A stretch of DNA of 64,000 nucleotides from assembly GCA_029862085.1 (NCBI GenBank), contig JAOTXZ010000001.1, positions 62,001 through 126,000 of the forward strand, read 5' to 3'. Position 1 is the stretch's first letter, and each line of letters opens with the position of its first letter. The stretch comes from Candidatus Nitrosopumilus sp. (GTDB lineage Archaea; Thermoproteota; Nitrososphaeria; Nitrososphaerales; Nitrosopumilaceae). Both the position numbers and the translations under genes were made by a program. Below the pieces are notes generated by a model. The model worked only from the letters and a program-made list of their open reading frames with translations, ran no database searches and was not told the origin of the DNA. Positions 35,765-45,064 of this stretch are shown here, piece by piece.

Positions 35765-36289
35765 ATGAATAAATTATTCGTGACTGTTATTAACAAATTT
35801 AGTATAACCCATAATATGAAAAATACCAATATCTCAAATCCATCTTCAAGAGAAGTTATGGGACAGTCATTGACTGCAAAACAAACTGTTGGAAGTATCC
35901 AAAATATTTCCAAAAACATCAGAGAGTATTCCCTTAGAATGAGGGAAACCGTGGGCACACTTCGCGAAAGCGGCGCAATCCCCGAGATGGCCGAAGCAAT
36001 ACGAGAAGCATCTTTTGCTGTTCGTGATACTGCAAAAGACATTAACGAAGCAACACAAGAACTGAAGAAAAATGGTGTCGTTGTTGATACAGCCAGTGCG
36101 GTGGAAAACACTTTGAAATCTGCAGAGGAATCTGTAAAAACTGTAAAAGAAATTACGACTGATGCTGGAAATGCATCACCAAACACAACAAAAGCAGTTC
36201 AAGAAGGTATTGACAGGGTTAAAAAAGAAACCAGTCAAGTATCTGAAAAAGTGTTGAGAGAAGTCAAAACCAAAGTAGGCGCAAGATGA
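35765..36289 (+). CDS. helical protein, first member of a three-gene cassette
   Basis: 174 residues from ATG 35765; ATG 35816 (residue 18) is a good alternative. Almost entirely amphipathic helix, low in aromatic residues, rich in Glu, Lys, Ala, Thr and Ser. The pattern recalls chemoreceptor-like or apolipoprotein-like coiled coils (RMRETVGTLRESGAIPEMAE, ENTLKSAEESVKTVKEI). There is no membrane segment. It is related to the third cassette member: both have a PEM helix followed about 30 residues later by a Gly-Val turn. It overlaps the membrane-protein gene by 4 bp. Confidence 0.65.
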   Translation: MNKLFVTVINKFSITHNMKNTNISNPSSREVMGQSLTAKQTVGSIQNISKNIREYSLRMRETVGTLRESGAIPEMAEAIREASFAVRDTAKDINEATQELKKNGVVVDTASAVENTLKSAEESVKTVKEITTDAGNASPNTTKAVQEGIDRVKKETSQVSEKVLREVKTKVGAR

Positions 36290-36642
36290 CAAACATCGCT
36301 GATATGGAGAAAATAGGACCTAATCCCATCCTATCCATACCTTCTATTTCTGATTCAACAAAAATTGAGGGATTAATTTACTTACTAGGATTTACAATTA
36401 AAGTTGGAAAACATTTTCCAATCATCATTCTCTCGTTGGCAGGTCTAAACCTTTTGTTGGCCGCAAATGACTTTCTTTCAAATAGTATCAATTTTGCCAT
36501 TTTAAATTCAATGTTTGCCGTTGGTGGTTTTATTTCTCTTGTACAGTTACACCAAAGTCGTAAAGCACATTCTTTTGAATACCATTCCAATTACAATAAA
36601 ATCGATAAGTTGAGTGCGGTAGAAATTAGAGAGTTGAAATAA
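36286..36642 (+). CDS. two-pass membrane protein, middle member of the cassette
   Basis: 118 residues. A soluble N-terminus of about 30 residues is followed by hydrophobic stretches at about 29-60 (IEGLIYLLGFTI ... FPIIILSLAGLNLLLA) and 65-86 (SINFAILNSMFAVGGFISLV), then a cytosolic basic tail (HQSRKAHSFEYHSN). It is coupled to its neighbours by ATGA and TAATATG junctions, so the three products probably work in fixed ratio. No family recognised. Confidence 0.62.
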   Translation: MTNIADMEKIGPNPILSIPSISDSTKIEGLIYLLGFTIKVGKHFPIIILSLAGLNLLLAANDFLSNSINFAILNSMFAVGGFISLVQLHQSRKAHSFEYHSNYNKIDKLSAVEIRELK

Positions 36643-36643
36643 T

Positions 36644-37171
36644 ATGGAAGAGAAAAAAACCAGCAAGTTACATGAAATCAAGGAAACTGCTTCTGATGCA
36701 GTAGAAATAATACGACAAATTGGCACCCCTGGAGTACAGGAATCATTGAACAAGGTAAAAGAGACTGCCACATCAGTTAACGATATTATTCAAAGTCTCA
36801 AAACACCCGAAATGGTAAGGAACATTGAAAATTTTCGCTTGATTTCAGAAAACATGAATGAAGCCTCCGCAAAAATGCAAAATACCATGCAACAACTACA
36901 CGAAACAGGCGTAATTAACGAATCTACAGATCTAATAAAATCTGCTAAAGGAAAAATTAATTCATTTGGTGATGGGGACAGCATAAATGGTCAAGATCTT
37001 CGCGAAGTGAGTATTGCTACTAAGGAAATGTTTGTATCCCTCAAAGATCTAATGATGGAATTAAAAGTAACTGTCGCATCTTCCACCAAATCTGGAACAA
37101 TTCATAATGTCAAAGAAACAATCGATGAAGCATCAGATATTTACAAAACGACGTTTGCACAAGTGAATTAA
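36644..37171 (+). CDS. helical protein, third member of the cassette
   Basis: 175 residues of long amphipathic helix. Repeats with TPGVQESLNKVKETATSVND and TPEMVRNIENFRLISENMNE are followed by QQLHETGVINESTDLIKSAKG, which lines up with the corresponding part of the 35765 protein. The two genes therefore look like diverged copies either side of a membrane protein. No enzyme motif, Cys or signal peptide. A scaffold or membrane-associated complex is plausible. Confidence 0.65.
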   Translation: MEEKKTSKLHEIKETASDAVEIIRQIGTPGVQESLNKVKETATSVNDIIQSLKTPEMVRNIENFRLISENMNEASAKMQNTMQQLHETGVINESTDLIKSAKGKINSFGDGDSINGQDLREVSIATKEMFVSLKDLMMELKVTVASSTKSGTIHNVKETIDEASDIYKTTFAQVN

Positions 37172-37222
37172 AAAATTTGAATATTTTTTTGGAATAAAGA
37201 AAAGAAAAAGATGAGATAGAAT

Positions 37223-37411
37223 CTAAGAATTAATGAATACCTTAGAGTTTGATGAAGTTATCATCTCTATCATGGAAATTGGTAAATTTTCTTTTTTAGA
37301 AATATCTAACATTTCTGAATGGTGTTCTTTTTTCAAATGATTTAAAAATTCTTCTTCTTCAATGCCGTTACGTTTGAAACTACAAGAAGGAAACACACAA
37401 TTGAAATTCAT
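37223..37411 (-). CDS. small C2H2-like zinc-finger protein
   Basis: 62 residues. C5 and C10 with H25 and H30 form a C-x4-C-x14-H-x4-H pattern (CVFPSC ... FLNHLKKEHH), matching a single C2H2-type finger with a slightly long loop. The C-terminal half is helical and polar. Single-finger proteins are common in archaea and may bind DNA, RNA or protein. It is transcribed toward the cassette, ending 52 bp after it, convergently. Confidence 0.62.
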   Translation of the reverse strand: MNFNCVFPSCSFKRNGIEEEEFLNHLKKEHHSEMLDISKKENLPISMIEMITSSNSKVFINS

Positions 37412-37436
37412 GAATTTCCTAATTCAAAATACGAAT

Positions 37437-37679
37437 TTAATCATTTTTTTCTTCGTCATCTTCTATAATTTTTCCCATTTTTCCAAAAAAGTACATTTTT
37501 TGAATCATTTCTTGTAGTGCTCCTCTTTCACCTTCTACATCCTGTTTGTAATGCCATAATTGGGATATAAGATCAATTTTTTCTTTTTCGGTTAAATCTC
37601 CAATTTTCACTTCTTTGTTTCTGTAGGTTATCGTGAGATTTTTTGGATTTTCTAATACTTTCTCATCACCTTTATCCAT
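37437..37679 (-). CDS. hypothetical protein
   Basis: 80 residues, acidic, soluble. One predicted beta hairpin (NLTITYRNKEVKIGDL) precedes helices (EKEKIDLISQLWHYKQDVEG, ALQEMIQKMYFFGKMGK) and a DDEEKND tail. It lies 25 bp upstream of the zinc-finger gene on the same strand, so the two may be co-transcribed. No family recognised. Confidence 0.55.
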   Translation of the reverse strand: MDKGDEKVLENPKNLTITYRNKEVKIGDLTEKEKIDLISQLWHYKQDVEGERGALQEMIQKMYFFGKMGKIIEDDEEKND

Positions 37680-37765
37680 GATTCTTCTGATATTTTATGG
37701 AGATAAGGATATTGCAGATTTTTAATTTGAAATTATTTTTTGGGAATGATGAAATTTTAAAAAAA

Positions 37766-37852
37766 CTAATGACTAATTATCATAACTCCAAAAATAGCAA
37801 ATCCAAGCATAATCAGAGCTGGAATTGTAGTTATTACGGCTTCTTTTGACAT
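37766..37852 (-). CDS. 28-residue one-pass membrane microprotein
   Basis: ATG 37852 to TAG 37766-37768. Short polar start (MSKEAV), then a single hydrophobic helix (ITTIPALIMLGFAIFGVMII) to the end. A TATA-like ATTAAAACC at 37873-37882 is centred 26 bp upstream, predicting a leaderless mRNA. It lies on the same strand just downstream of ATP synthase subunit I but has its own promoter. Function unknown. Confidence 0.5.
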   Translation of the reverse strand: MSKEAVITTIPALIMLGFAIFGVMIISH

Positions 37853-37872
37853 GGTCTTTCTATTTTGTGCTT

Positions 37873-37882
37873 GGTTTTAATT
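37873..37882 (-). promoter_or_regulatory. TATA-like box of the 28-residue microprotein gene
   Basis: AATTAAAACC on the minus strand is centred 26 bp before the ATG at 37852. Confidence 0.4.
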
Positions 37883-37927
37883 GTTAATATTTCTTTTAAA
37901 CAAAATTATTTTTTCTAAAAAAATCTA

Positions 37928-40042
37928 CTAATTTGTTTTCTTCCAAGAATATTTGTTGTAAACCATCTCTGGAACTAATTGTTTGAATGGCAGAGAACCA
38001 CCATCATACCATTTGGTAAAAAACTCGTAGAGATGAAGCCTCAAAGACTGTATGTAAACAATCAAACCTTCAATCAACATGATTCCTATTTGCCCACCTA
38101 CGATAAGCACAAGAGCAGTGGGGGAGTCAAGTCCACCCATCGATTTATAGGCATTGTTAACTGTAAGCAAAAGAGCAGCATGAACTAGAAGCATAATTCC
38201 TATTCGAGCATAACTAATCGTATGCGCCAGACATTCAATGGTTTTTCCAAGTAAGACTTCCATTATGACACTTACCATATCTCCGCCAAACTCTGGATGT
38301 TTTTTGTTGTGTTTTATTCCTCCAATGATCATCAAAACAATACAAGCAAGTATTATTACAATTGAAACTCTAACTACCAACCATACAACAGCCCAATCTC
38401 CAACAAGAACACTTACCCAGGGAACGGCTTCTGCGTGAATTCTAGAATACATATTCATTACATCATATCCTGAACCTATTGCTCCCATCATCACTCCAAA
38501 AACTCCCAACCACATGAACAAATTGGGAATGGCCTCAAAGATCATCGCATCTTTATCGCCATTTTTGACATAGTTACTGATACGTAAAAGAAAAGCCCAT
38601 CCTAGATGAATAACTCCCAAGAAAATTGAAACTTTAAGAATAAGGATTACTTGGTCAATTGTTAATTCTGCAACACTAATGGCTCCTATCAACCACTCTA
38701 TCGAATGGAGTGGGCCTCCTTCGTGCAAAAGCGCTTCAAATCCTGCAAAGTGTTCGATATGAAAACCAAAGATTTCTCCTTGAAAAACACCCGCAACGGC
38801 ACCTGCAGCTCCGGACATTGCTAATAACATTCCCCACCGAGATAAGCCTCCTTGTCCTTTGAATTTGAATAACAGACCTAATCCCATTAGTAATAATCCA
38901 TGACCTAAATCCGCAAACATTAATCCGTAAAATATTGGCCACATTAATGCAATCATCCATGTGGGATCAAACTCTCCTCTCCTTGGAATTCCTTGACTGG
39001 TTGTGATTACCTCATAGGTTCTAACCCACTTGGGATTATCCAAATACACTGGAAGATTAGAAAGAGTTTCTTTATCGTTAATCTCCTCAGTAATGGAAGT
39101 CCATTGGCTGGTTACCTCGTTGAATTTCTTTTCCATTTTCTTTGGTATATAACCCTGAATTACTGCAAAATTTTTCGTACCACCTGGTTTTCGTAATGTT
39201 TCTAGAACCTCTTTTGCTACAAAGGCATTTTCATGCATCGTTAGAATTTTACCACGAATTTTTTTGGTTACCGAAGATAGTTCTTTTGAAATTGATTTTT
39301 GTTTTTCCGTTAACTCCTTTATTTTTGATTCGGCCAAAGCATATGCTTCACCTGGAATTTGAGGAAATTCTTTAGGTATACTAAATGGATTAGAATTAAG
39401 GGCTCGCATAACTTTGAGAATTTTTTCAGAGTCTTCAATGTCAGAAATAATTATTATGGCTGCCTTCTCTTTTGATTCCAAATCATATTTGAAAATCGAT
39501 GACCCTTCCAACGATCGTTCGATCTCGCCGAAATCAGAAGATTTAATGATAAATAAATTTACATAAAAATATTTCAAGGATCCAAAACCACTCAAATCAA
39601 CTTTAAGCTTATTTGCTACTTGCAATGTTTCTTTAAACGAATTGAATTCTTCTAAAGAGTGATTTACATTTGAATTTTCTTCTAATAGTTTAGCAGCCTT
39701 AGTGATGTCTTCTGGAGTTTTCTCCAGGTCTGCTAACATATCTGTAATTTCGTTAAAATCATAAGTTTTCTTTTTAAACACAGTACCTTTGAAGAGAATT
39801 TCCATGATTCCAACCCGTAGAGGAATATTCAATCCTTTGATTATCCCTTCAAAAAATTGATGAGTTTTTTGTGCCCGTAAAAGGAGATCATCAATTTCAG
39901 GAGTAACTGTTTCATTTTCCATTTCCATTTTATGAAACCATTCAAATTCTGCTAGACGCGAAATGGCCTTTGGAGAATCAGTTCTTGGAAGTATAACACT
40001 GCCCATCAAAAGCTCTGCAACAGTCATACTTCCCACGACCAT
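37928..40042 (-). CDS. atpI: A-type ATP synthase subunit I (a subunit)
   Basis: Membrane stator subunit forming the ion half-channels with the K ring. 704 residues: a long cytosolic helical N-terminal half (about 1-360), then seven to eight membrane helices from about residue 365. The segment HTISYARIGIMLLVHAALL holds the essential Arg. The listed start is ATG 40042, but ATG 40027 (residue 6) is favoured by a TATA box at 40051-40058 that would begin the mRNA there. It is divergent from the E-A-B-D-K operon. Confidence 0.93.
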   Translation of the reverse strand: MVVGSMTVAELLMGSVILPRTDSPKAISRLAEFEWFHKMEMENETVTPEIDDLLLRAQKTHQFFEGIIKGLNIPLRVGIMEILFKGTVFKKKTYDFNEITDMLADLEKTPEDITKAAKLLEENSNVNHSLEEFNSFKETLQVANKLKVDLSGFGSLKYFYVNLFIIKSSDFGEIERSLEGSSIFKYDLESKEKAAIIIISDIEDSEKILKVMRALNSNPFSIPKEFPQIPGEAYALAESKIKELTEKQKSISKELSSVTKKIRGKILTMHENAFVAKEVLETLRKPGGTKNFAVIQGYIPKKMEKKFNEVTSQWTSITEEINDKETLSNLPVYLDNPKWVRTYEVITTSQGIPRRGEFDPTWMIALMWPIFYGLMFADLGHGLLLMGLGLLFKFKGQGGLSRWGMLLAMSGAAGAVAGVFQGEIFGFHIEHFAGFEALLHEGGPLHSIEWLIGAISVAELTIDQVILILKVSIFLGVIHLGWAFLLRISNYVKNGDKDAMIFEAIPNLFMWLGVFGVMMGAIGSGYDVMNMYSRIHAEAVPWVSVLVGDWAVVWLVVRVSIVIILACIVLMIIGGIKHNKKHPEFGGDMVSVIMEVLLGKTIECLAHTISYARIGIMLLVHAALLLTVNNAYKSMGGLDSPTALVLIVGGQIGIMLIEGLIVYIQSLRLHLYEFFTKWYDGGSLPFKQLVPEMVYNKYSWKKTN

Positions 40043-40050
40043 TATTACAT

Positions 40051-40058
40051 TATAATAT
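40051..40058 (-). promoter_or_regulatory. TATA box of atpI
   Basis: ATATTATA on the minus strand lies about 27 bp before the ATG at 40027, which would make the shorter subunit I start leaderless. Confidence 0.45.
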
Positions 40059-40150
40059 CTTTCTAAGCCGAAATAGAAAATATAATTTATTTTGGAATTT
40101 TTTCAATTTTTCCCAAACATTAAAATCTATTATGGAATGAGAATCTCATA

Positions 40151-40750
40151 TTGGTATCTAATTCGTCATTAGAACAGGCTATAGACAAAATTCTTGAGAA
40201 AACAGAGAAAGAAATTCTATCAGATCTCGAAAATTCAGCATCAACATCCAAAAAAACACTGGATGATTCACTTCCTATACTAGAGCAGGAATATGACCAA
40301 ATTATCTCTAATGGAAAAAAAGAGGCTGACAAAATTGAAAAACAGATTACTGGAAGTTCTGATCTAGAGGCTAGAAACAAGCAGTTAACCACCGTAGAGG
40401 AATCAATTGATAAGGTGTTTACAAAAGCTTTGGACGAAATTGCAAATACTGATCGCAGTGGTGATTATTCAAATTTAATTAAATCTCTTTTAGAAGAGTC
40501 AACTAAAACCTTAGGAACTACAGACGTAATTGTTTTTACAAACTCCAAAGATAGGGATACAGTTCAATCTGCTCTATCTCAGTATTCTGGAGCTGAACTT
40601 TCATCAGAAACAATTGAATGTCTTGGGGGGGTTAAAGTTAAGTCAAAAGATGGTGCAATGACCTTTGACAATACTCTTGATGCTAAAATTGAAAGATTAA
40701 AGCCTTTAATTAGGAAAGACATTGCAACCCAATTCGGAGTAAGTAATTAG
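40151..40750 (+). CDS. atpE: A-type ATP synthase subunit E
   Basis: Peripheral-stalk subunit. 199 residues, TTG start. A long helical N-terminal half ([20 protein letters not shown]) is followed by an alpha/beta head with [31 protein letters not shown], the best-conserved part of subunit E. It leads the operon E-A-B-D-small ORF-K. Its usual stalk partner, subunit H, is not recognisable in the window. Confidence 0.9.
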   Translation: MVSNSSLEQAIDKILEKTEKEILSDLENSASTSKKTLDDSLPILEQEYDQIISNGKKEADKIEKQITGSSDLEARNKQLTTVEESIDKVFTKALDEIANTDRSGDYSNLIKSLLEESTKTLGTTDVIVFTNSKDRDTVQSALSQYSGAELSSETIECLGGVKVKSKDGAMTFDNTLDAKIERLKPLIRKDIATQFGVSN

Positions 40751-40751
40751 T

Positions 40752-42530
40752 ATGGCAGCAGAGGGAAGAATAGTTTGGATAAGCGGTCCTGCTGTTAAAG
40801 CAGACGGAATGTCTGAAGCAAAAATGTACGAGACTGTGACGGTTGGAAATGATAAGCTTGTCGGTGAAGTTATTCGACTTACAGGTGATGTCGCATTTAT
40901 TCAAGTTTACGAGTCAACAGCCGGACTAAAACCGGGAGAACCAGTAGTTGGAACTGGAAACCCACTTAGTGTTTTATTAGGTCCAGGAATTATTGGACAA
41001 ATTTATGATGGAATTCAAAGACCACTAAAAGAATTATCAAAAGCATCAGGTTCCTATATTGGTAGAGGAATTACAACAACTCCGGTAGATATGGCAAAAA
41101 AATATCACTTTGTCCCAACGGTAAGTAACGGTGATGAAGTTTCCGCTGGAAGTGTACTTGGTACTGTTCAAGAATCAGAATTAATCGAGAATTCTATTAT
41201 GGTTCCACCTGACCACAAAGGTGGAAAAATTACAAAAATTGTAAGTGAAGGAGATTACGACTTAGAAACTGAAGTAGCAACGACTGAAAAAGATGGTCAA
41301 AGTATTCCACTAAAGATGTATCACAAATGGCCTGTTAGAAAACCACGACCATTCTTAAAAAGATATGATCCAACGGTTCCACTTTTAACCGGACAACGTG
41401 TTATTGATACCTTCTTCCCAATTGCAAAGGGAGGTACTGGTTCTATTCCTGGTGCATTTGGAACTGGAAAAACCGTAACCTTACACCAGATTGCAAAATG
41501 GGCAGATTCTCAGGTTGTAGTTTACATTGGATGTGGTGAGAGAGGAAATGAAATGACAGAAGTGCTTGTCGAATTTCCACACCTTAAAGATCCAAGAAGT
41601 GGAAAACCACTAATGGATAGAACAGTTTTGGTTGCAAATACAAGTAACATGCCAGTAGCTGCAAGGGAGGCAAGTATCTACACTGGTGTAACCATTGCTG
41701 AATATTATAGAGATATGGGTAAAGACGTTGTACTGGTAGCTGATTCAACTAGCAGATGGGCAGAATCTCTCAGAGAAATGAGTGGACGTTTAGAAGAGAT
41801 GCCCGCAGAAGAGGGATATCCATCATACCTTGCATCAAGATTAGCAGAATTTTATGAAAGAGCAGGTCGTGTACGCGCCTCTGGTAGTCCAGACCGTGAT
41901 GGATCAGTTACTTTGGTTGGAGCAGTATCCCCATCAGGTGGTGACTTTACTGAACCAGTTACAACTCACACCATGAGATTTATCAAAACTTTCTGGGCTT
42001 TGGATGCAAAGCTTGCGTATTCTAGACATTACCCTTCCATTAACTGGATGAACAGTTATTCTGGTTATTTGGCAGACATTGCAAAATGGTGGGGCGAAAA
42101 CATCAGTGATGATTGGCTTAGTCTTAGAAGTGACGCATATGGTGTTTTACAAAGAGAAGATACACTAAAAGAAATTGTTAGACTCTTAGGACCAGAAGCA
42201 TTACCTGATGAAGAAAAATTAATTCTGGAAGTGGCTAGAATGGTAAAGATTGGTTTGTTACAACAAAACTCTTTCGATGATGTTGATACTTATTGTAGTC
42301 CAGAAAAACAATACAAATTACTAAAACTTCTTGTTGACTTTTACAAGAGAGGACAACAATCACTCAAAGAGGGAGCAGCATTAGCAGATATTAGAGCAAT
42401 GTCAGTTGTTGGTTCCATGCTAAAAGCAAGAATGGACGTCAAAGACGACGAGATGGCAAAACTTGATCAGTTAGATGTAGATATGCAAGAACAATTCAAA
42501 AGTATTACAGGAGTGAAGGTTCGAAATTGA
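40752..42530 (+). CDS. atpA: A-type ATP synthase catalytic subunit A
   Basis: Catalytic subunit of the A1 head. 592 residues. Walker A is GAFGTGKT at residues 234-241, the archaeal P-loop form. The A-type non-homologous insert region lies near 110-200, and the catalytic Glu is in [11 protein letters not shown]. It starts 1 bp after the atpE stop and its own stop overlaps the atpB start (TTGA). Confidence 0.97.
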   Translation: MAAEGRIVWISGPAVKADGMSEAKMYETVTVGNDKLVGEVIRLTGDVAFIQVYESTAGLKPGEPVVGTGNPLSVLLGPGIIGQIYDGIQRPLKELSKASGSYIGRGITTTPVDMAKKYHFVPTVSNGDEVSAGSVLGTVQESELIENSIMVPPDHKGGKITKIVSEGDYDLETEVATTEKDGQSIPLKMYHKWPVRKPRPFLKRYDPTVPLLTGQRVIDTFFPIAKGGTGSIPGAFGTGKTVTLHQIAKWADSQVVVYIGCGERGNEMTEVLVEFPHLKDPRSGKPLMDRTVLVANTSNMPVAAREASIYTGVTIAEYYRDMGKDVVLVADSTSRWAESLREMSGRLEEMPAEEGYPSYLASRLAEFYERAGRVRASGSPDRDGSVTLVGAVSPSGGDFTEPVTTHTMRFIKTFWALDAKLAYSRHYPSINWMNSYSGYLADIAKWWGENISDDWLSLRSDAYGVLQREDTLKEIVRLLGPEALPDEEKLILEVARMVKIGLLQQNSFDDVDTYCSPEKQYKLLKLLVDFYKRGQQSLKEGAALADIRAMSVVGSMLKARMDVKDDEMAKLDQLDVDMQEQFKSITGVKVRN

Positions 42531-43912
42531 GCGCTGAAGGTGGAGTTCAATACAGTAAGATTGCAGAAATAAAAGGTCCACTAGTTGTCGTTGATGATGT
42601 TTCAAATGCAGCATTTGATGAACTCGTAGAGATTGAAACCAAAGAAGGAGAACGTAGATTGGGCAAAGTTCTTGAAGTTGGAAATGGCAAAGCTATAGTT
42701 CAGGTATTCGAAGGAACAACTGGATTATCCATCTCGGGTACCAAAGCAAAATTTGTTGGAAAACTAATGGAGATGCCCGTGTCAAAAGAAGTACTAGGAA
42801 GAGTCTTTGATGGTTTAGGTAGACCAAAAGATGGATTACCAGATCCAATTGCTGATAAATTTATTGATATTAACGGTGAACCAATGAATCCAGAACAAAG
42901 AGAATATCCTAAAGACTTCATTCAGACCGGTATTTCAGTAATTGATGGAATGATTACTTTGGTAAGGGGACAAAAACTACCAATCTTTTCTGGCTCAGGA
43001 ATGTCCCATAATCTTGTCGCAGCACAAATTGCAAGACAAGCAAGTGTTGTTGGTACCCAGGATGATTTTGCTGTGGTATTTGCAGCAATCGGTGTGCAAT
43101 ACAGTGAAGCAGAATACTTTAGAAGAAGTCTTGAAGAATCTGGTGCACTAAAACGAAGTGTTCTTTTCCTAAATACAGCAGATGATCCTGCAATTGAAAG
43201 AATCATTACTCCTAGAGTTGCCTTAACTGTTGCAGAATATCTGGCCTTTGAGCTTGGAATGCATGTTCTAGTTATTCTGACTGATATGACAAACTATGCT
43301 GAGGCACTAAGGGAAATCAGTGCAGCAAGAGAAGAAGTACCAGGAAGAAAAGGTTACCCAGGTTATCTTTACACTGATTTGTCCACAATTTATGAAAGAG
43401 CAGGAAAACTAAACGGAAGAAAAGGAAGTGTTACTCAGGTCCCAATTTTATCAATGCCTTCAGATGATATTACTCACCCAATCCCAGATCTTACAGGGTA
43501 CATCACCGAAGGTCAGGTTGTACTTGGTAGAGATTTATTCAGACAGGGAGTTTATCCACCTGTAAATATCTTGATGAGTCTTAGTAGACTGATGAAAGAC
43601 GGAATTGGTGAGGGAAGTACAAGAGCAGATCATGGAGAAATTTCCAATCAAGTATATGATGCATATTCTAGAGCACAAGAAGTAAGGGCTCTTGCAGGAA
43701 TTGTAGGTAAGGCAGGATTAACTGAGATTGATTTGAAATACATGGATGTTGGAGACGTCTTTGAGAAAGAATTCCTAACTCAAGCAACTGATGAAAATAG
43801 AACAATTGAAGAAACTCTTACCATTTTATGGAAAATTGTCTCTAAACTTCCAAAGAATGAGATTACCAAAATCAAAGACAAGTTCATAGATCAATACTAT
43901 CAGGAAAAGTAG
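42527..43912 (+). CDS. atpB: A-type ATP synthase subunit B
   Basis: Non-catalytic nucleotide-binding subunit alternating with A in the head. 461 residues. Conserved blocks are [20 protein letters not shown], where the P-loop is degenerate as expected, and [24 protein letters not shown] start overlaps the atpA stop. Confidence 0.96.
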   Translation: MSAEGGVQYSKIAEIKGPLVVVDDVSNAAFDELVEIETKEGERRLGKVLEVGNGKAIVQVFEGTTGLSISGTKAKFVGKLMEMPVSKEVLGRVFDGLGRPKDGLPDPIADKFIDINGEPMNPEQREYPKDFIQTGISVIDGMITLVRGQKLPIFSGSGMSHNLVAAQIARQASVVGTQDDFAVVFAAIGVQYSEAEYFRRSLEESGALKRSVLFLNTADDPAIERIITPRVALTVAEYLAFELGMHVLVILTDMTNYAEALREISAAREEVPGRKGYPGYLYTDLSTIYERAGKLNGRKGSVTQVPILSMPSDDITHPIPDLTGYITEGQVVLGRDLFRQGVYPPVNILMSLSRLMKDGIGEGSTRADHGEISNQVYDAYSRAQEVRALAGIVGKAGLTEIDLKYMDVGDVFEKEFLTQATDENRTIEETLTILWKIVSKLPKNEITKIKDKFIDQYYQEK

Positions 43913-43916
43913 CAAA

Positions 43917-44549
43917 ATGTCATTTGGACAGAATGTAGCTGCCACAAAAATTGAACTCTTAAAATACAAAAAATCAAGCCAAGTTGCAATAATGGTTCAA
44001 AAAATTTTAGATGACAAGCGTAAAGTTCTTTTAAAAAATATTGAAGAAATGATTCAAGAAGCTTCAAAGGCACGTGGTGGAATTTGGGATCCATTGCAAG
44101 ATATTTACAAATCTGTCAATGAAGCTTATCTGGCATTGGGAACAGGAACAGTTGATTCTGTTGCTGAATCTACACCACCTGTAATGGAAGTTGACATCCA
44201 CATTCGAAGAGTTGTAGATGTAAAAATTCCCGCACTAACTGTAACTGAAACTGACACAAAAACAATGCCTTACGGTTTTGCAGATACCAATTCCTCAATA
44301 GACAGAGCGGCAAAACAAATCAAAGTATTACTTCCAAAAATCTGTAAAGCGGCAGAATATGAAAATTCTATTTTTAGTCTCGCAAAGGCACTTGAGAAAA
44401 CCCAAAAATTACTGAACGCCTTGGAAAACGTGATTATTCCACAATATAAAGAAAAAATTCGATTTATTCTAGCCACGCTAGAAGAAAGGGAAAGAGAAGA
44501 TTTCGCAAAGTTAAAAAAAGTCAAGGCAAAGATGGAAAGTAGGAACTAA
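43917..44549 (+). CDS. atpD: A-type ATP synthase subunit D
   Basis: Central rotor shaft. 210 residues, two long helices at the termini packed as a coiled coil (ATKIELLKYKKSSQVAIMVQ; LNALENVIIPQYKEKIRFIL). The LEEREREDFAKLKKVK ending is typical of subunit D. It follows atpB by 4 bp, and its stop overlaps the start of the 43-residue ORF (TAATG). Confidence 0.94.
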   Translation: MSFGQNVAATKIELLKYKKSSQVAIMVQKILDDKRKVLLKNIEEMIQEASKARGGIWDPLQDIYKSVNEAYLALGTGTVDSVAESTPPVMEVDIHIRRVVDVKIPALTVTETDTKTMPYGFADTNSSIDRAAKQIKVLLPKICKAAEYENSIFSLAKALEKTQKLLNALENVIIPQYKEKIRFILATLEEREREDFAKLKKVKAKMESRN

Positions 44550-44680
44550 TGGCAAAAGAGGAGATCAAAAAATTACTGGAAAATTCAAAGAAAGAATTAG
44601 ATAACGATCACGATAATTTCGTAAAATCTATTCAAAATGATCTTCAATCATTCAAGAAGAAAACTCTTGATCAAATTTAA
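44549..44680 (+). CDS. 43-residue helical ORF between atpD and atpK
   Basis: ATG 44549, overlapping the atpD stop by one base, to TAA 44678-44680. Predicted as a single charged helix (EEIKKLLENSKKELDND ... LQSFKKKTLDQI) with heptad-like spacing. Its place in the operon suggests a small stalk or assembly subunit. It is much shorter than known subunit H (about 100 residues) or F. The one-base coupling favours a real gene. Confidence 0.6.
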   Translation: MAKEEIKKLLENSKKELDNDHDNFVKSIQNDLQSFKKKTLDQI

Positions 44681-44699
44681 CTCTAAAACTTCATCATGA

Positions 44700-44708
44700 T
44701 TTAAATAT
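44700..44708 (+). promoter_or_regulatory. TATA box of atpK
   Basis: TTTAAATAT is centred 28 bp before ATG 44732. A separate promoter for the K subunit fits the higher copy number needed for a rotor ring. Confidence 0.5.
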
Positions 44709-44731
44709 GGAATTATGAGGGATTCAAACAT

Positions 44732-45040
44732 ATGAAACCTATTGTTTTATTATTATCATTTGCAGCCATTGCTTTAGTAACTGCTGGTCTTACAGATGTA
44801 GCTTTTGCTCAAGAAGAAGGTGCTGGAAGTAGTGATGGTCTCAAACTACTAGGTGCTGGAATAGCATTTGGAATTGCAGCAGGTGGCGCAGGTATTGGTT
44901 TAGGCATGGTAGGTGCAGCTGGTCTTGCAGTAATTAGTGAGAATCCAGCCTTACAGTCTAAAGTGTTTATATTCGTAGGAATGGTAGAATCAATCGCTAT
45001 CTACGGTATTGTCATGATGTTTATCATCCTTGGACAGTAA
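44732..45040 (+). CDS. atpK: A-type ATP synthase subunit K (rotor ring c subunit) with signal peptide
   Basis: 102 residues. An N-terminal signal-like segment ends at AFA26, leaving a mature chain of about 76 residues with two helices. Gly-rich helix 1 (GAGIAFGIAAGGAGIGLGM) is followed by helix 2 with the ion-binding Glu, E86 (VGMVESIAIYG). No Na+-type Gln/Glu/Ser set is evident, so proton coupling is likely but not proven. It has its own promoter after a 51-bp gap. Confidence 0.93.
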   Translation: MKPIVLLLSFAAIALVTAGLTDVAFAQEEGAGSSDGLKLLGAGIAFGIAAGGAGIGLGMVGAAGLAVISENPALQSKVFIFVGMVESIAIYGIVMMFIILGQ

Positions 45041-45064
45041 AACCAAAAAAATATTCTAAAATTT

